Source: Roseomonas sp.
Lineage (GTDB): Bacteria; Pseudomonadota; Alphaproteobacteria; Acetobacterales; Acetobacteraceae
Assembly (NCBI GenBank): GCA_020249145.1
Contig: JADCGF010000007.1
Span: forward strand, 248,001 to 312,000
Length of the DNA: 64,000 nucleotides
Direction of reading: 5' to 3'
In this document: one piece after another, positions 1-15,309 of the stretch
Layout of the letters: each line of letters starts with the position of its first letter
Position numbering within the stretch: position 1 is the stretch's first letter
The notes under the pieces: model-generated
Databases searched by the model: none
What the model saw: the letters and a program-made list of their open reading frames with translations, nothing else
What the model was told of the DNA's origin: nothing
Translations under genes and position numbers: made by a program

Positions 1-495
1 ATCCGCAACATCATTATGCTTGAACAGGACGCGCTTGGCCTTGCTATGGCGCATCCCTTCAATCATGGATGCATGGTTCATTTCATCGGAAACGATGATG
101 CAGCCGGGCAGCTTTGACCCAAGTGTCGAAAGCGATGCCCAATTCGACATATAGCCGGAATTGAACAGCAGCGCTGCCTCGCGCCCATGCAGCGCAGCGA
201 GGTCTTTTTCCAACAAGACATGTTCGTGATTGGTGCCGGAGATATTGCGCGTGCCGCCAGCGCCTGCGCCGCAACGATCCAGCGCTTCATGCATTGCATT
301 CAACACATCCGGGTGTTGACCCATGCCGAGGTAATCATTGGAACACCAGACGGTCACTTCACCGCGGACACCCTTGTCATGGCGCGTTGCGCGGGGGAAT
401 TGTCCGCGGCGCCGTTCAAGGTCGGCGAATACCCGATACCGCCCTTCACGGCGAAGGCCATCAAGCTGACCCTGGAAAAATTCTTCGTAATTCAT
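1..495 (-). CDS. hemA: 5-aminolevulinate synthase (N-terminal part, cut by window edge)
   Basis: Condenses glycine and succinyl-CoA to 5-aminolevulinate, the first committed step of tetrapyrrole synthesis in alphaproteobacteria (C4 pathway, PLP enzyme, cytosol). The 165 visible residues start [14 protein letters not shown] and contain the family segments [29 protein letters not shown] and [13 protein letters not shown]. The PLP lysine would lie in the missing C-terminal part. The start at 495 is chosen because AGGAGAG (501-508) precedes it and the ATG at 500 runs at once into a stop. It is the last visible gene of the bch-puh operon, 111 bp after puhE, so precursor supply is coupled to pigment synthesis. 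A second, housekeeping hemA elsewhere in the genome is possible. Confidence 0.95.
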   Translation of the reverse strand, partial: MNYEEFFQGQLDGLRREGRYRVFADLERRRGQFPRATRHDKGVRGEVTVWCSNDYLGMGQHPDVLNAMHEALDRCGAGAGGTRNISGTNHEHVLLEKDLAALHGREAALLFNSGYMSNWASLSTLGSKLPGCIIVSDEMNHASMIEGMRHSKAKRVLFKHNDVAD

Positions 496-606
496 GTCAT
501 ACTCTCCTTGCCCAGAATGATTTTCCAGGTCTTGCGATTGCGCGAAGGTCGCTTTCGGCCAATGGTACCGAAACAAGGCCCCTCGCCATGCCTTGGGTGA
601 TCTGCT

Positions 607-1665
607 TCATGCGCCATACCTCAGCGCGTAATCCTCGAACTCGGCCCGTATGCCGCGCATATCCAGCAAGCGCCCGGTGACGATGATGCCTGTTCGCGTC
701 GTCTCTGGCACTGCTTCGCGCCGCAGATGGATGGTGCCATCAGCAAAATCAAGCGTAAGCCAGCCATCAGGCGCGCGAATGGAACCGCGCAGGCTTTCCA
801 CCGATCCAAAAGCGCCCGCCGTGATGCGCGTCACCAAGGCGTTCAAGGGCCGCGTATCAAAGGGACCATTCCTATCGGTGGACCAGCTTCCGGTTTGCGC
901 CGGTGATTCCTCATCCTTCAGGCCCCAGCGCCAAAGCGCCTCAAGCGGCAAAGGCAGCATCAGGAACCAATGTTCAATCACGGCCAGCGAGGCCATCGTC
1001 GCGACAAGCATGAAGCCCGTTGCCTGATGCGCATCAGCCCCCGCCGCAAAAGCCTTGTGGAAAAGCAGGGCGGTCAAGATGGTACCCAGCGTGATTGAAA
1101 ACGGAAACAACAAATTCATCGGCCGATGCGCGAAATAGCTGCTCATGTAGCGCAGATGCGTCGGTAACAATCGCTCACCCGTATTGCGCACGCCGAGATA
1201 GAGATTGAGCTTGGCACTCAGGCGCATGAGCCAAAGAATGCCATAGGTCAGCAGGCCAATCTGATTTGGCCCCTGCGCAAACGCGACAATGAGCAAAAAT
1301 CCCAGCGCCAGGATGAACAATTCATGCCACAGGACCACGCGCGTTGCAGACCAGAAGCGCCGTAGCCCGGTGAATTGCGCTGGCAATGCTGCGCGATTCG
1401 GGCCGGTAATCAGCCCACCAAGAAAGCTGATTTCAACTGCCCCCCATATCGCCAGCGCAGCCAGGAAAGACAGATAGGCGCCATTCGCGCTTACATCCTC
1501 TGCGGTCAAGTGCAACGCGATGAGCCCCGCCGCGAGAAGGCTTGCCGAAGCAGCACCAAGAGCAAGACGACGCGACGCAAGCCTGGTGACCACGCAAAGA
1601 ATCACACCCGTGGTCAACCACCAAAGAAAGATGGCAATCAGGGCCGCGGTCACGCTTTCGGGCAT
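607..1665 (-). CDS. puhE: PuhE, photosynthetic complex assembly protein (DUF3623)
   Basis: Integral membrane protein of 352 residues needed for normal reaction-centre/LH1 levels in purple bacteria; its biochemical role is not defined. About the first 265 residues are hydrophobic with several predicted membrane helices, including the stretch HELFILALGFLLIVAF and the conserved-looking RLSAKLNLYLGVRNTGE. Roughly the last 85 residues form a soluble tail that continues past the membrane part. It follows acsF with a 10 bp gap and precedes hemA, the usual position at the end of the puh gene set. Identification rests on membrane-segment pattern, sequence feel of the family and strict context. Confidence 0.85.
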   Translation of the reverse strand: MPESVTAALIAIFLWWLTTGVILCVVTRLASRRLALGAASASLLAAGLIALHLTAEDVSANGAYLSFLAALAIWGAVEISFLGGLITGPNRAALPAQFTGLRRFWSATRVVLWHELFILALGFLLIVAFAQGPNQIGLLTYGILWLMRLSAKLNLYLGVRNTGERLLPTHLRYMSSYFAHRPMNLLFPFSITLGTILTALLFHKAFAAGADAHQATGFMLVATMASLAVIEHWFLMLPLPLEALWRWGLKDEESPAQTGSWSTDRNGPFDTRPLNALVTRITAGAFGSVESLRGSIRAPDGWLTLDFADGTIHLRREAVPETTRTGIIVTGRLLDMRGIRAEFEDYALRYGA

Positions 1666-1675
1666 CGCGCCTTGC

Positions 1676-2752
1676 CTACCACACCGGCGAAAGGCGAATT
1701 TCGGTGGGCAACGGATGCTTGCGCGGCCGGCGGAAGAACAGCTTGGCGAAGGTGGTCGCCGCCGAAATGCTTAAAGCAACCCGCCGCAGCCTGCCGCCAA
1801 TGCCACCCTGCCGCCGAGCATCGCTCATTCTCTCTGAGATCTGCCAGAGACGATCCATGTCTTCCATGAAGCCCGGACCATCCACATCAAGCGTCACGGG
1901 GAATACCTGACGGCAAATCTCCTCAGTGATCTTGAAGACCTGCCGATCATATTCCGTCGGCGTCATGCCAAGTGCCTTGTGGAATTCCGGTCGGCCATGA
2001 TCGCGCACATACATAGTAGCGAAAACCGCCAATTGGAAAAAGCGGCACCACAGCGCATTCATGCCGGTCAGCAGCTTTGGATTGGCACGCATCAGCAATG
2101 CGAAAGCCTCTCCATGGCGAAACTCGTCATTGCACCATTTTTCGAACCACAGGAAGATCGGGTGAAAACGCAATTCCGGGTGGCGTTCGAATTGGCGAAA
2201 AATGGTGATGTAACGGGCATAACCAATCTTCTCGCTCAAATAGGTCGCGTAGAAGATGAATTTCGGCTGGAAGTAATGATACTTCTTAGCGCGCGTCAGG
2301 AAGCCCAGATCAACGCCAATCCCCAAATCCTTCAGCGCATCATTGATGAAACCGGCATGGCGGCTTTCATCACGCGCCATCACGGAAAACAATTCGCGCA
2401 TATCGGGGTTCTTCACGCGCTTCTTGATTTCGGCATAAAGCACGCAGCCGGAAAACTCCGCGGTGACACTGCTTACCAGGAAATCCACCAGCTCGGTCTG
2501 CAACCCCTCCGGCAAATCCTCCAGCCGAAACGCGTCGAATCGCTCGTCACGGATGAAATGGCCCTTGTTCGGGTCACGATGAAATTCCTCCATCAGCCGG
2601 TCCCATTCGGCCCGCACCGGTTCCACATCAATCGCGTCCATCGCCGCAAAATCCGTGGTGTAAAAGCGTGGCGACAGCGCCGTCTCGGTCAGCGCAAGTT
2701 CGGTCGTCTCACGCGAGAGCTTGTCCCGCATGGGGTGAGTCACGGCGTTCAT
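1676..2752 (-). CDS. acsF: Mg-protoporphyrin IX monomethyl ester oxidative cyclase
   Basis: Oxygen-dependent di-iron enzyme that builds the isocyclic (E) ring of bacteriochlorophyll from Mg-protoporphyrin IX monomethyl ester. The protein has 358 residues, normal for the family. Di-iron ligand motifs of the ExxH type are visible at residues 129-132 (DESRH) and 210-213 (DEFRH), with further acidic residues in helix 95-110. The start codon shares ATGA with the end of the preceding small gene. Presence of AcsF instead of the anaerobic BchE in the operon argues for pigment synthesis in air, as in aerobic anoxygenic phototrophs; a bchE elsewhere cannot be excluded. Confidence 0.95.
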   Translation of the reverse strand: MNAVTHPMRDKLSRETTELALTETALSPRFYTTDFAAMDAIDVEPVRAEWDRLMEEFHRDPNKGHFIRDERFDAFRLEDLPEGLQTELVDFLVSSVTAEFSGCVLYAEIKKRVKNPDMRELFSVMARDESRHAGFINDALKDLGIGVDLGFLTRAKKYHYFQPKFIFYATYLSEKIGYARYITIFRQFERHPELRFHPIFLWFEKWCNDEFRHGEAFALLMRANPKLLTGMNALWCRFFQLAVFATMYVRDHGRPEFHKALGMTPTEYDRQVFKITEEICRQVFPVTLDVDGPGFMEDMDRLWQISERMSDARRQGGIGGRLRRVALSISAATTFAKLFFRRPRKHPLPTEIRLSPVW

Positions 2753-3054
2753 GCGGCCTCCTTGGGCTCAAAGCCGACATGATAAAGTTCGGTCAATTCC
2801 AGGATCGAACGGAACTGAGTCCAATGCCGCAGGAAAAACCCTGCACGGATGATGGTGGCCGAGGTTTCAAAGCTGTATTTCTCACCATAGGCCACCTGGC
2901 TTGGTGCACCATGGACGATCACCTGATCACCAGGCCGCAACACCACATCTTCTGGTACGGCATAGGCATGAAAACTATCGAAGCTGCGTTCGATTTCGAC
3001 GGTGCACGGCACGTCAAAGCGCCTGCCTCGCCGCTGATTGCTTTCTTGGGTCAT
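2749..3054 (-). CDS. small conserved-context protein between puhC and acsF
   Basis: A 101-residue protein that I do not recognise by a named family. It overlaps puhC upstream and acsF downstream by 4 bp each (ATGA), so it is almost certainly translated with them. There is no signal peptide or membrane helix. The N-terminus is basic (NQRRGRRFDV) and the middle reads like a small beta-rich domain (EDVVLRPGDQVIVHGAPSQV), followed by a segment ending in aromatic and charged residues (FFLRHWTQFRSILELTELYH). Its place beside AcsF and PuhC suggests a part in cyclase function or reaction-centre assembly; that is inference from position only. Confidence 0.85.
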   Translation of the reverse strand: MTQESNQRRGRRFDVPCTVEIERSFDSFHAYAVPEDVVLRPGDQVIVHGAPSQVAYGEKYSFETSATIIRAGFFLRHWTQFRSILELTELYHVGFEPKEAA

Positions 3055-3506
3055 TTGCCTTCCTCATTTTTCTTGAACAGTATTTCAGCAAAACTCTGCA
3101 GATTCGTCGCACCAAAGGCGCGCAAATCCGTCCAACGACCACTTGTCGGGTCTTGAAGAATAAGGGCGCCGCCCGGCAGCGCCGCGAGCCTCAGGGGGCT
3201 CTCCGCGCCGGGACTTTCCAAACGCCTTTCGCGTGTGAAGCCGCGGAGTGCGCCGCGTACGAAACCACCCTCACCAGGCTGAATTTCGCCGATCAATTGG
3301 CCTGTGGTCGCATCGCGAATGGAAATGCTGCCATCCACGCGATCACTGAACAGGATGCTCCGTGCAAAAAGGGCCTCTTGCGGAAGATGGCGCGCCTGCT
3401 GCTTTTCACCCGCATTGAACACCACCAATGAAAGCAGGCCGACCAATACCACCCCAAGGCCAAAGCCCAGATAGTCCTTTCGTGGGTTCATTGCCTTGGC
3501 CTGCAT
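3051..3506 (-). CDS. puhC: PuhC, reaction-centre/LH1 assembly protein
   Basis: Membrane-anchored assembly factor for the reaction centre-LH1 complex. About 151 residues: a short basic cytoplasmic start (MNPRKDYLGFG), one membrane helix (around residues 10-30, GVVLVGLLSLVVFNAG) and a periplasmic domain with the segment DRVDGSISIRDATTGQLIG typical of PuhC. A longer reading frame exists upstream, but it lies inside puhB. The ATGs at 3509 and 3506 both follow AGGGGA (3512-3518); 3506 has the better spacing. It begins directly after puhB and ends overlapping the next gene by 4 bp. Confidence 0.88.
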   Translation of the reverse strand: MQAKAMNPRKDYLGFGLGVVLVGLLSLVVFNAGEKQQARHLPQEALFARSILFSDRVDGSISIRDATTGQLIGEIQPGEGGFVRGALRGFTRERRLESPGAESPLRLAALPGGALILQDPTSGRWTDLRAFGATNLQSFAEILFKKNEEGK

Positions 3507-3516
3507 CATGCTTCCC

Positions 3517-4194
3517 CTAAGCCATTGCCGTTGCGCCGCCTGGCATTTCGGCTTGCGCCGTATTCTGACCCCGGCTGATGGCAGCACCGCCCGCACTGGC
3601 AACCGCCTCACCCAAAATCCTCGCCACAGCTGCAGCATCAGCAACGCCGCGCAGCATTGGCTTTGGCCGACCGAAGCTCCATCCGGCGCAATGCGGCCAG
3701 AGCGCAATCCACGAAATCCGATGGCCTGGCAGCAATTCCATCACGATGTCGCCATGGCCATCTTTGCGATGCCGCAAATCTGCCCCAGCAATCGCCGCAA
3801 AAGGTATATTGATGGTGATAGGCAGGGAGACACCGACGCGCAGCACCAAGCGGCGAGACGTGATGGAATAGACGCTGGTTCGTGCCGCAAGCTTCGCCAG
3901 CAGCGCCAGAATACCAACGCCCACACTGCCACCCAGCAGCAAAATCGCCGCTGAGCCGATGGCGTTGACCATCGGACCACCCCGCAGCGCCGTGTTCAAA
4001 AGGTCCCATGACGCCAGGGCCAAGAAATAGATCATGACCCAGCGGATCAGGAAGACCCGCTGGGCAATTTCGGTCCAAGCCGGCGCCCCCTGCCACAGCA
4101 AGACTTCACCTGCCGGAAGCGTTTCCGGAAGGCCCGGTATCGGTTCCAGCCCGTGTTCGGTCAGGCGTGCGGGGGCTGGCTTGGTCACAGGCAT
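3517..4194 (-). CDS. puhB: PuhB, reaction-centre assembly protein
   Basis: Membrane protein of 225 residues that promotes reaction-centre assembly, probably through PuhA. The soluble N-terminus (LPAGEVLLWQGAPAW) is typical of bacterial PH-like membrane proteins. Two to three membrane helices follow (about residues 45-100), then a second PH-like part with the segment SVYSITSRRLVLRVGVSLP. The start overlaps the end of puhA by 10 bp, consistent with translational coupling. The C-terminal 25 residues are low-complexity. Confidence 0.9.
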   Translation of the reverse strand: MPVTKPAPARLTEHGLEPIPGLPETLPAGEVLLWQGAPAWTEIAQRVFLIRWVMIYFLALASWDLLNTALRGGPMVNAIGSAAILLLGGSVGVGILALLAKLAARTSVYSITSRRLVLRVGVSLPITINIPFAAIAGADLRHRKDGHGDIVMELLPGHRISWIALWPHCAGWSFGRPKPMLRGVADAAAVARILGEAVASAGGAAISRGQNTAQAEMPGGATAMA

Positions 4195-4967
4195 GGCTCG
4201 CTGCGTTCCGGCGTCGCATAGAAATGCCCGCCGCCAAAATATGCGGAGATACGATCTTCCTCCAACAGGGTGATCTGTTCCGGTTGCGCAATGCCGGGGG
4301 CGGAAATGAATTGCGCGGCGGTCACGGAAATCACCCGCGCCGTTCCGTCATCAGTGAAGGTGCACAGGAACATCGGCACCAGAACCCGCCGGCCACCGGC
4401 AACCTCAACTTCCAGATAGCGGAGGATATATTCAGAACGATCCACCCAAAGATCAAGCGTGGTTCCAGCAACTTCGCCATCAAGCGTGATCACTGGCTGG
4501 CCGCGCGGATCGGGGTCTTCATGTGCAATATGCCAACCTGGCGCAGCTCGCAGCGGGACAATCTTTGGCTTATTGTCGTCAAACGCCAGATCAGGTTCAT
4601 CGGCACGATCCGCATAGGCGGCTGGCCCGACACCATCACGCATGGCATCCCCTGTCGGCAGAAAGGCCGTACCCGGATAGGGGTATTCCGGAATCAGATG
4701 GGCGCTTACATCGCGTTCAGGCCGCACACCCTGCACCACGGTTGCACCTTCAGGGTAATGCAGCCGGAATACCTTCGGTGGCGGCGTTTCCGGGAAGCCG
4801 TGCATGGTGGCGAAAGCGGGACGATCCGGCAATTCATTGATCATCGGATAGCCTTCGCGCTTGTTCTCGCGGGTCAGGTAATAGATAAGGCCCGCGAAAA
4901 ACGCGAAGAAAAGATAGAGAGAAAGAGCAGCCGCATCCAAAAAGACCGGCGTTGCGGGTGTTGTCAT
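4185..4967 (-). CDS. puhA: photosynthetic reaction centre H subunit
   Basis: H subunit of the type II reaction centre; its single N-terminal helix anchors a cytoplasmic beta-rich domain that controls proton uptake to QB. The 260 residues match the family. A membrane helix is visible at about residues 12-32 (LSLYLFFAFFAGLIYYL), followed by the hallmark TRENKREGYPM. The cytoplasmic domain contains VVPMFLCTF-like and RVISVTAAQF segments near the end. The start forms ATGA with the lhaA stop. The L, M and cytochrome subunits (puf genes) are not in this window. Confidence 0.96.
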   Translation of the reverse strand: MTTPATPVFLDAAALSLYLFFAFFAGLIYYLTRENKREGYPMINELPDRPAFATMHGFPETPPPKVFRLHYPEGATVVQGVRPERDVSAHLIPEYPYPGTAFLPTGDAMRDGVGPAAYADRADEPDLAFDDNKPKIVPLRAAPGWHIAHEDPDPRGQPVITLDGEVAGTTLDLWVDRSEYILRYLEVEVAGGRRVLVPMFLCTFTDDGTARVISVTAAQFISAPGIAQPEQITLLEEDRISAYFGGGHFYATPERSEPCL

Positions 4968-6427
4968 GGCAATGCTCCATGTTGGTTACGCAGTCCAGCA
5001 AGAACCTGCTGGCCAGCACGACGTTGAGGGCGTGGAGAAACAGAATCATTGGCGCGCAGCAAAGGGCCAACTACTGCAAGCATCAGGAACAGCAAAATGA
5101 TTTCTACGATATAGACACCGACATAGCCTGTGCTTGGTGCATCAAGCCCGGCGCCCAGAACGCCGGCTGACGCGAGCGAGGAAATGACATCGCGGATGAC
5201 ACCACCAAGGGCCACCGCGGCACCACCGGCCGTGGCCGTCACCGCGCCCCAGACACCAAGCGTCAGACCAATCTGGCCTTCCGGTGCGGCCTGCATGCAT
5301 CCCGTCAGCGTTGCATGTGCGAACAGGCCCGCGCCAAACCCAATCGCCGCTGTCCCTGCGGCAAAGACCAGCGTTGATTCAAGCGGTGAGGCGAAGATCA
5401 CCATCACAAAGCCGGAAATACCGACAATGGCACCGGCGCTGGCAACGCGTTGTGCATGCATGCCCCGGCCAAGCAAGGGTGCAGCGCGCAAGAAGCCCAG
5501 CACCGCACCGCTTGCAAAAAGCGCGGTCAAGGCAGTTGTGGCACCCACGCTCAGCGATAGAATTTGTCCGCCATAGGGTTCCAGCAAAACATCCTGCATG
5601 CCGAAGGCCGCCGTACCCAACGCCGCCGCCAACAAACGCCGATCCCATGGTCCTGACTTGCGCAAAAGCTTAAGGCTCTCACGGAAGCCCGGATCACCGG
5701 GGGCGCGACCTACGGTCAATTCCGGACGCCTTGGTTCCTGCTTCCAGGCGGCAATCAGATTGATAACCAATGTTGCAGCGGCCATGCCTTGCACAAGCTG
5801 GATCAGCTTGATTTGCGAAAAATTTGCTAGGAATGCGCCAAAGGCAATCGCAGAAATCACCATACCAATCAATTGCATGAGCGAAAGTATCGTGACGACA
5901 TTGGGCTGCGCTTCGCGTGGGACTATGTCGGTTGCCAGCGCAAGCCCTACGGTCTGCACCGTATGCATACCAGCGCCAACCATCAAAAACGCGAGCCCAG
6001 CTGCAAGATGCGCGACCCAAGGCGGTGCCCAAGTATCGCCGGACAAGATGATCAAGGCGAAGGGCATCATCGCGAGCCCCCCGAATTGGATGATGCTGCC
6101 AAGCCAAAGATATGGCACGCGCCGCCAGCCAAGCACTGAACGGTGGGAATCCGAACGAAACCCAATCAAGGCCCGCAGTGGTGCAAACAGCAGCGGCAGC
6201 GCCACCATGATGGCCACCAGACTTGCCGCCACACCCATTTCCACAATCATGACGCGATTGAGCGTGCCAACCATCAGCACAGCCGTCATGCCGCAGGAAA
6301 TCTGGAACAGCGAAAGCCGCAATAGACGCTTAATGGGCAAAGGGCCGCTGCTCGGCTCGGCGAAGGGCAGCACATTCACGCTGATCCCAGTCCAAAGTCG
6401 TGCCAGGCGGTCATTCACCTCACTCAT
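4964..6427 (-). CDS. lhaA: LhaA, LH1 assembly protein (PucC/BCD family transporter)
   Basis: Twelve-helix major facilitator-type membrane protein of the PucC family (487 residues) that assists assembly of the core light-harvesting complex, perhaps by delivering bacteriochlorophyll. Typical segments are LNRVMIVEMGVAASLVAIM and RFDS-like loop residues GFRSDSHRSVLGWRRVPYL between helices 2 and 3. It shares ATGA junctions with bchM upstream and puhA downstream, the standard bchM-lhaA-puhA order. A second PucC-family gene lies at 18704-20026. Confidence 0.93.
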   Translation of the reverse strand: MSEVNDRLARLWTGISVNVLPFAEPSSGPLPIKRLLRLSLFQISCGMTAVLMVGTLNRVMIVEMGVAASLVAIMVALPLLFAPLRALIGFRSDSHRSVLGWRRVPYLWLGSIIQFGGLAMMPFALIILSGDTWAPPWVAHLAAGLAFLMVGAGMHTVQTVGLALATDIVPREAQPNVVTILSLMQLIGMVISAIAFGAFLANFSQIKLIQLVQGMAAATLVINLIAAWKQEPRRPELTVGRAPGDPGFRESLKLLRKSGPWDRRLLAAALGTAAFGMQDVLLEPYGGQILSLSVGATTALTALFASGAVLGFLRAAPLLGRGMHAQRVASAGAIVGISGFVMVIFASPLESTLVFAAGTAAIGFGAGLFAHATLTGCMQAAPEGQIGLTLGVWGAVTATAGGAAVALGGVIRDVISSLASAGVLGAGLDAPSTGYVGVYIVEIILLFLMLAVVGPLLRANDSVSPRPQRRAGQQVLAGLRNQHGALP

Positions 6428-7124
6428 TTCCGGATCAACTCCAGCGCATGAGAGGTATAGAATCCACGCGAAATGCGCCGATCCTGGCCGAGATTCCAGG
6501 ACATGAGGTGCCTTTCGCTCGCAATGCGCGCCTTCAGGCTGCGCTCTGCCACGGGTTCGATTGCCGGCGCACGATCACCCCGTGGGAAGGCGCGCCCTAC
6601 AAAATGCATCGCCGCGAGCAATGGCGTCCTTGGCGCAAAGGTCATCAGCATGGAACGGCGAATGCGCGGCGCGAGACTGGCCAGGCTCTGGACCATATCA
6701 TCGGGATGATAATGGATCAGGCTATCCATGGCGACGACGTGATCGAAAATCCCGTATTGGCTATCCAGCATGTCACCCACTTCGTGGATGATGCTGCCTG
6801 CCGGTGCCAAGCCTTCGCTTCGCTCACGTGCAATTTTGATGAGCGAGGGCGAAACATCAATCGCCAGAATCTGCGCACCACGCCGCGCTGCCTCTATGGC
6901 GAAGCTGCCCGTGCCACAACCGGCATCAAGAAGACGCTTTCCGGTCAGGTCATCCGGTAGCCAGGCCAAAAGCGTCTGGCGCATTTCATCGCGGCCTGCA
7001 CGCACCGTCGCCCGAATGCCGCTGACTGGCGCATCTGACGTCAGCCGCACCCAGGCATCCGCAGCCGTACGATCGAAATAGGTTTCGATCTGGCTGCGGC
7101 GGTGCTGATAAGTCGCGGTCTGCA

Positions 7125-7125
<1 letters not shown>
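6424..7125 (-). CDS. bchM: Mg-protoporphyrin IX O-methyltransferase
   Basis: Transfers a methyl group from S-adenosylmethionine to the ring C propionate of Mg-protoporphyrin IX, giving the substrate of AcsF. The 233 residues include the SAM-binding motif I, LLDAGCGTGSFAIEA, at about residues 65-79 and the substrate-region residues AMDSLIHYHPDDM. Junctions are TGATG with bchL upstream (one shared base) and ATGA with lhaA downstream. Length and context are standard. Confidence 0.96.
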
Positions 7126-11624
<4,499 letters not shown>

Positions 11625-11650
<26 letters not shown>

Positions 11651-13157
11651 CGTAAAGTGTCTCAATTGTGATCACGGCTATGCCGCGTTCTTCGGCAAAG
11701 CGTTCGGTGTTGCGGCGTGCCTTGCCACGCACGAAAAAGGGGATCTTGCGCAATTCCGCCTCAGCTTCATGCGCCCAACTCGCGGGGCCATTATTCACCG
11801 GCATGGCGGGTGTCTCAGCCTGCGGTCCATGGCCGAGATGAGACGGCGCGACACCATCGCGGAATTCGAAATCCTCGCGGAACATGCCAAGCAGGTGCTC
11901 CTCAAGCCCCATCATCAGCGGATGCACCCAGGTATCGAAGATGACATTGGCACCTTCAAAACCCATTTGCGGCGCATAGCGCGCGGGGAAATCCTGCACA
12001 TGCACTGGCGCGGAAATCACGGCGCAGGGAACACCAAGCTTCTTGGCAATATGGCGTTCCATTTGCGTGCCGAGCACCAATTCGGGCTGCAGGGCGGCGA
12101 TACGTTCTTCGACTTCCAGATAATCATCGGAAATCAGCGCTTCACAGCCATATTTTTCTGCGGCAGCGCGAATTTCGCGGCCAAATTCACGGCTGTAAGT
12201 GCCAAGACCGACAACGGCAAAGCCCAATTCTTCCTGCGCAATGCGCGCCGCCGCGATCGCATGCGTCGCGTCACCAAAAATGAAAACGCGCTTCCCGGTC
12301 AGGTAATTCGAATCGACAGACCGCGCATACCAGGGCAGACGCAGCGCATCGCCTCCATCAGCTTCGGGCGCCGTCAGACCCGCGAGTCCCGCCACTTCCG
12401 CCATGAAATCGCGTGTCGCACCCACGCCAATCGGCACAATGCGCGTAAAGGGCTGACCCAAATGACGCTGCAAATACCCCGCCGCAACCTGGGCAATTTC
12501 GGGATAGAGCACAACATTGAAATCCGCCTCATGCAGGCGGGTCAGATCAGCAGGCGTGGCGCCCATCGGTGCCGTCACCACGACTTCCACGCCCATACCG
12601 TTCAGCAGTTTTGTGATTTCTGAAACATCATCCCGATGCCGAAAGCCAAGTGCTGTCGGCCCCAGAATATTGCAACGCGGCGCGCGGGCTGGGTGGCGCG
12701 GTGCGCGGGGTTGGGCCGGCCCGGCAAAGGCGCGCACCAGGCGGTAGAATGTCTCCGCCGCGCCCCAATTTTCCTTGCGTTGATAGGCCGGTAATTCCAG
12801 CGGCACCACGGGCACCGGCAAGCCAAGTGTCTTTGCCAAACCGCCAGGATCGTCCTGAATAAGCTCGGCGGTGCAGGAAGCGCCCACCAGCATGGCTTCG
12901 GGCTTGAAGCGCGCATACGCATCCCGTGCGGCTTCCATGAAAAGTTCTGCCGTATCGCCGCCCAAATCGCGCGCCTGGAAGGTGGTCCATGTCACCGGCG
13001 GGCGCTTGCTGCGCCTTTCGATCATGGTGAAAAGCAAATCGGCATAGGTATCGCCCTGCGGCGCGTGCAGCACGTAATGCACACCCTGCATTGCGGTGGC
13101 GATACGCATCGCCCCCACATGCGGCGGCCCTTCATAGGTCCAGACAGCAAGCTGCAT
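11625..13157 (-). CDS. bchB: dark protochlorophyllide reductase subunit B
   Basis: Catalytic-component subunit (NifK-like) of light-independent protochlorophyllide reductase. The 510 residues begin [18 protein letters not shown]. Asp36 in the segment [13 protein letters not shown] is the known unusual aspartate ligand of the shared [4Fe-4S] cluster, and it is present. The C-terminal PCP-reductase domain is recognisable near the end ([18 protein letters not shown]). It starts 2 bp after bchN ends and its 3' end overlaps the bchH start by 26 bp, the longest overlap in the operon. Confidence 0.97.
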
Positions 13158-13159
13158 GG

Positions 13160-15051
<1,892 letters not shown>

Positions 15052-15229
15052 TTCTTGACACTCCCGGATATTGAAGCGAGTCGGGCAGCCCAGCCTGGGG
15101 CAGGGCCAACCAAGGACCTCATCTGGTCCTTTTCGACCAGTTTTCCTTGGAATTTTGTGACGCACAGGGTCATGTGGACCCCCTTCCCAATCTTCTACGT
15201 GTTTGAGGCTACCGGCCTTGCAGGGCTAG

Positions 15230-15247
15230 TGTCAAGAAAGATTGACG
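15230..15247. promoter_or_regulatory. ppsR box: second PpsR-like operator in the bchF-aerR intergenic region
   Basis: TGTCAAGAAAGATTGACG matches TGT-N12-ACA with one mismatch in the last base and shares the half site TGTCAAGAAA with the minus-strand reading of the bchF site 187 bp away. It lies 63 bp upstream of aerR and next to TTGACG/TTGACA hexamers (15243-15263) that could be promoter -35 elements. It probably controls the divergent bchF and aerR promoters. Confidence 0.6.
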
Positions 15248-15309
15248 TATTTTTTGATTGACAGTAATCGCCCCTCAGGACGAAGCTACCCACTCAAAGG
15301 GGGGTCACC

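Noticed and set aside
187..680. Plus-strand frames opposite hemA and the puhE-hemA gap
   Set aside because: Antisense to hemA, with no coding features; hemA is unmistakable on the minus strand.
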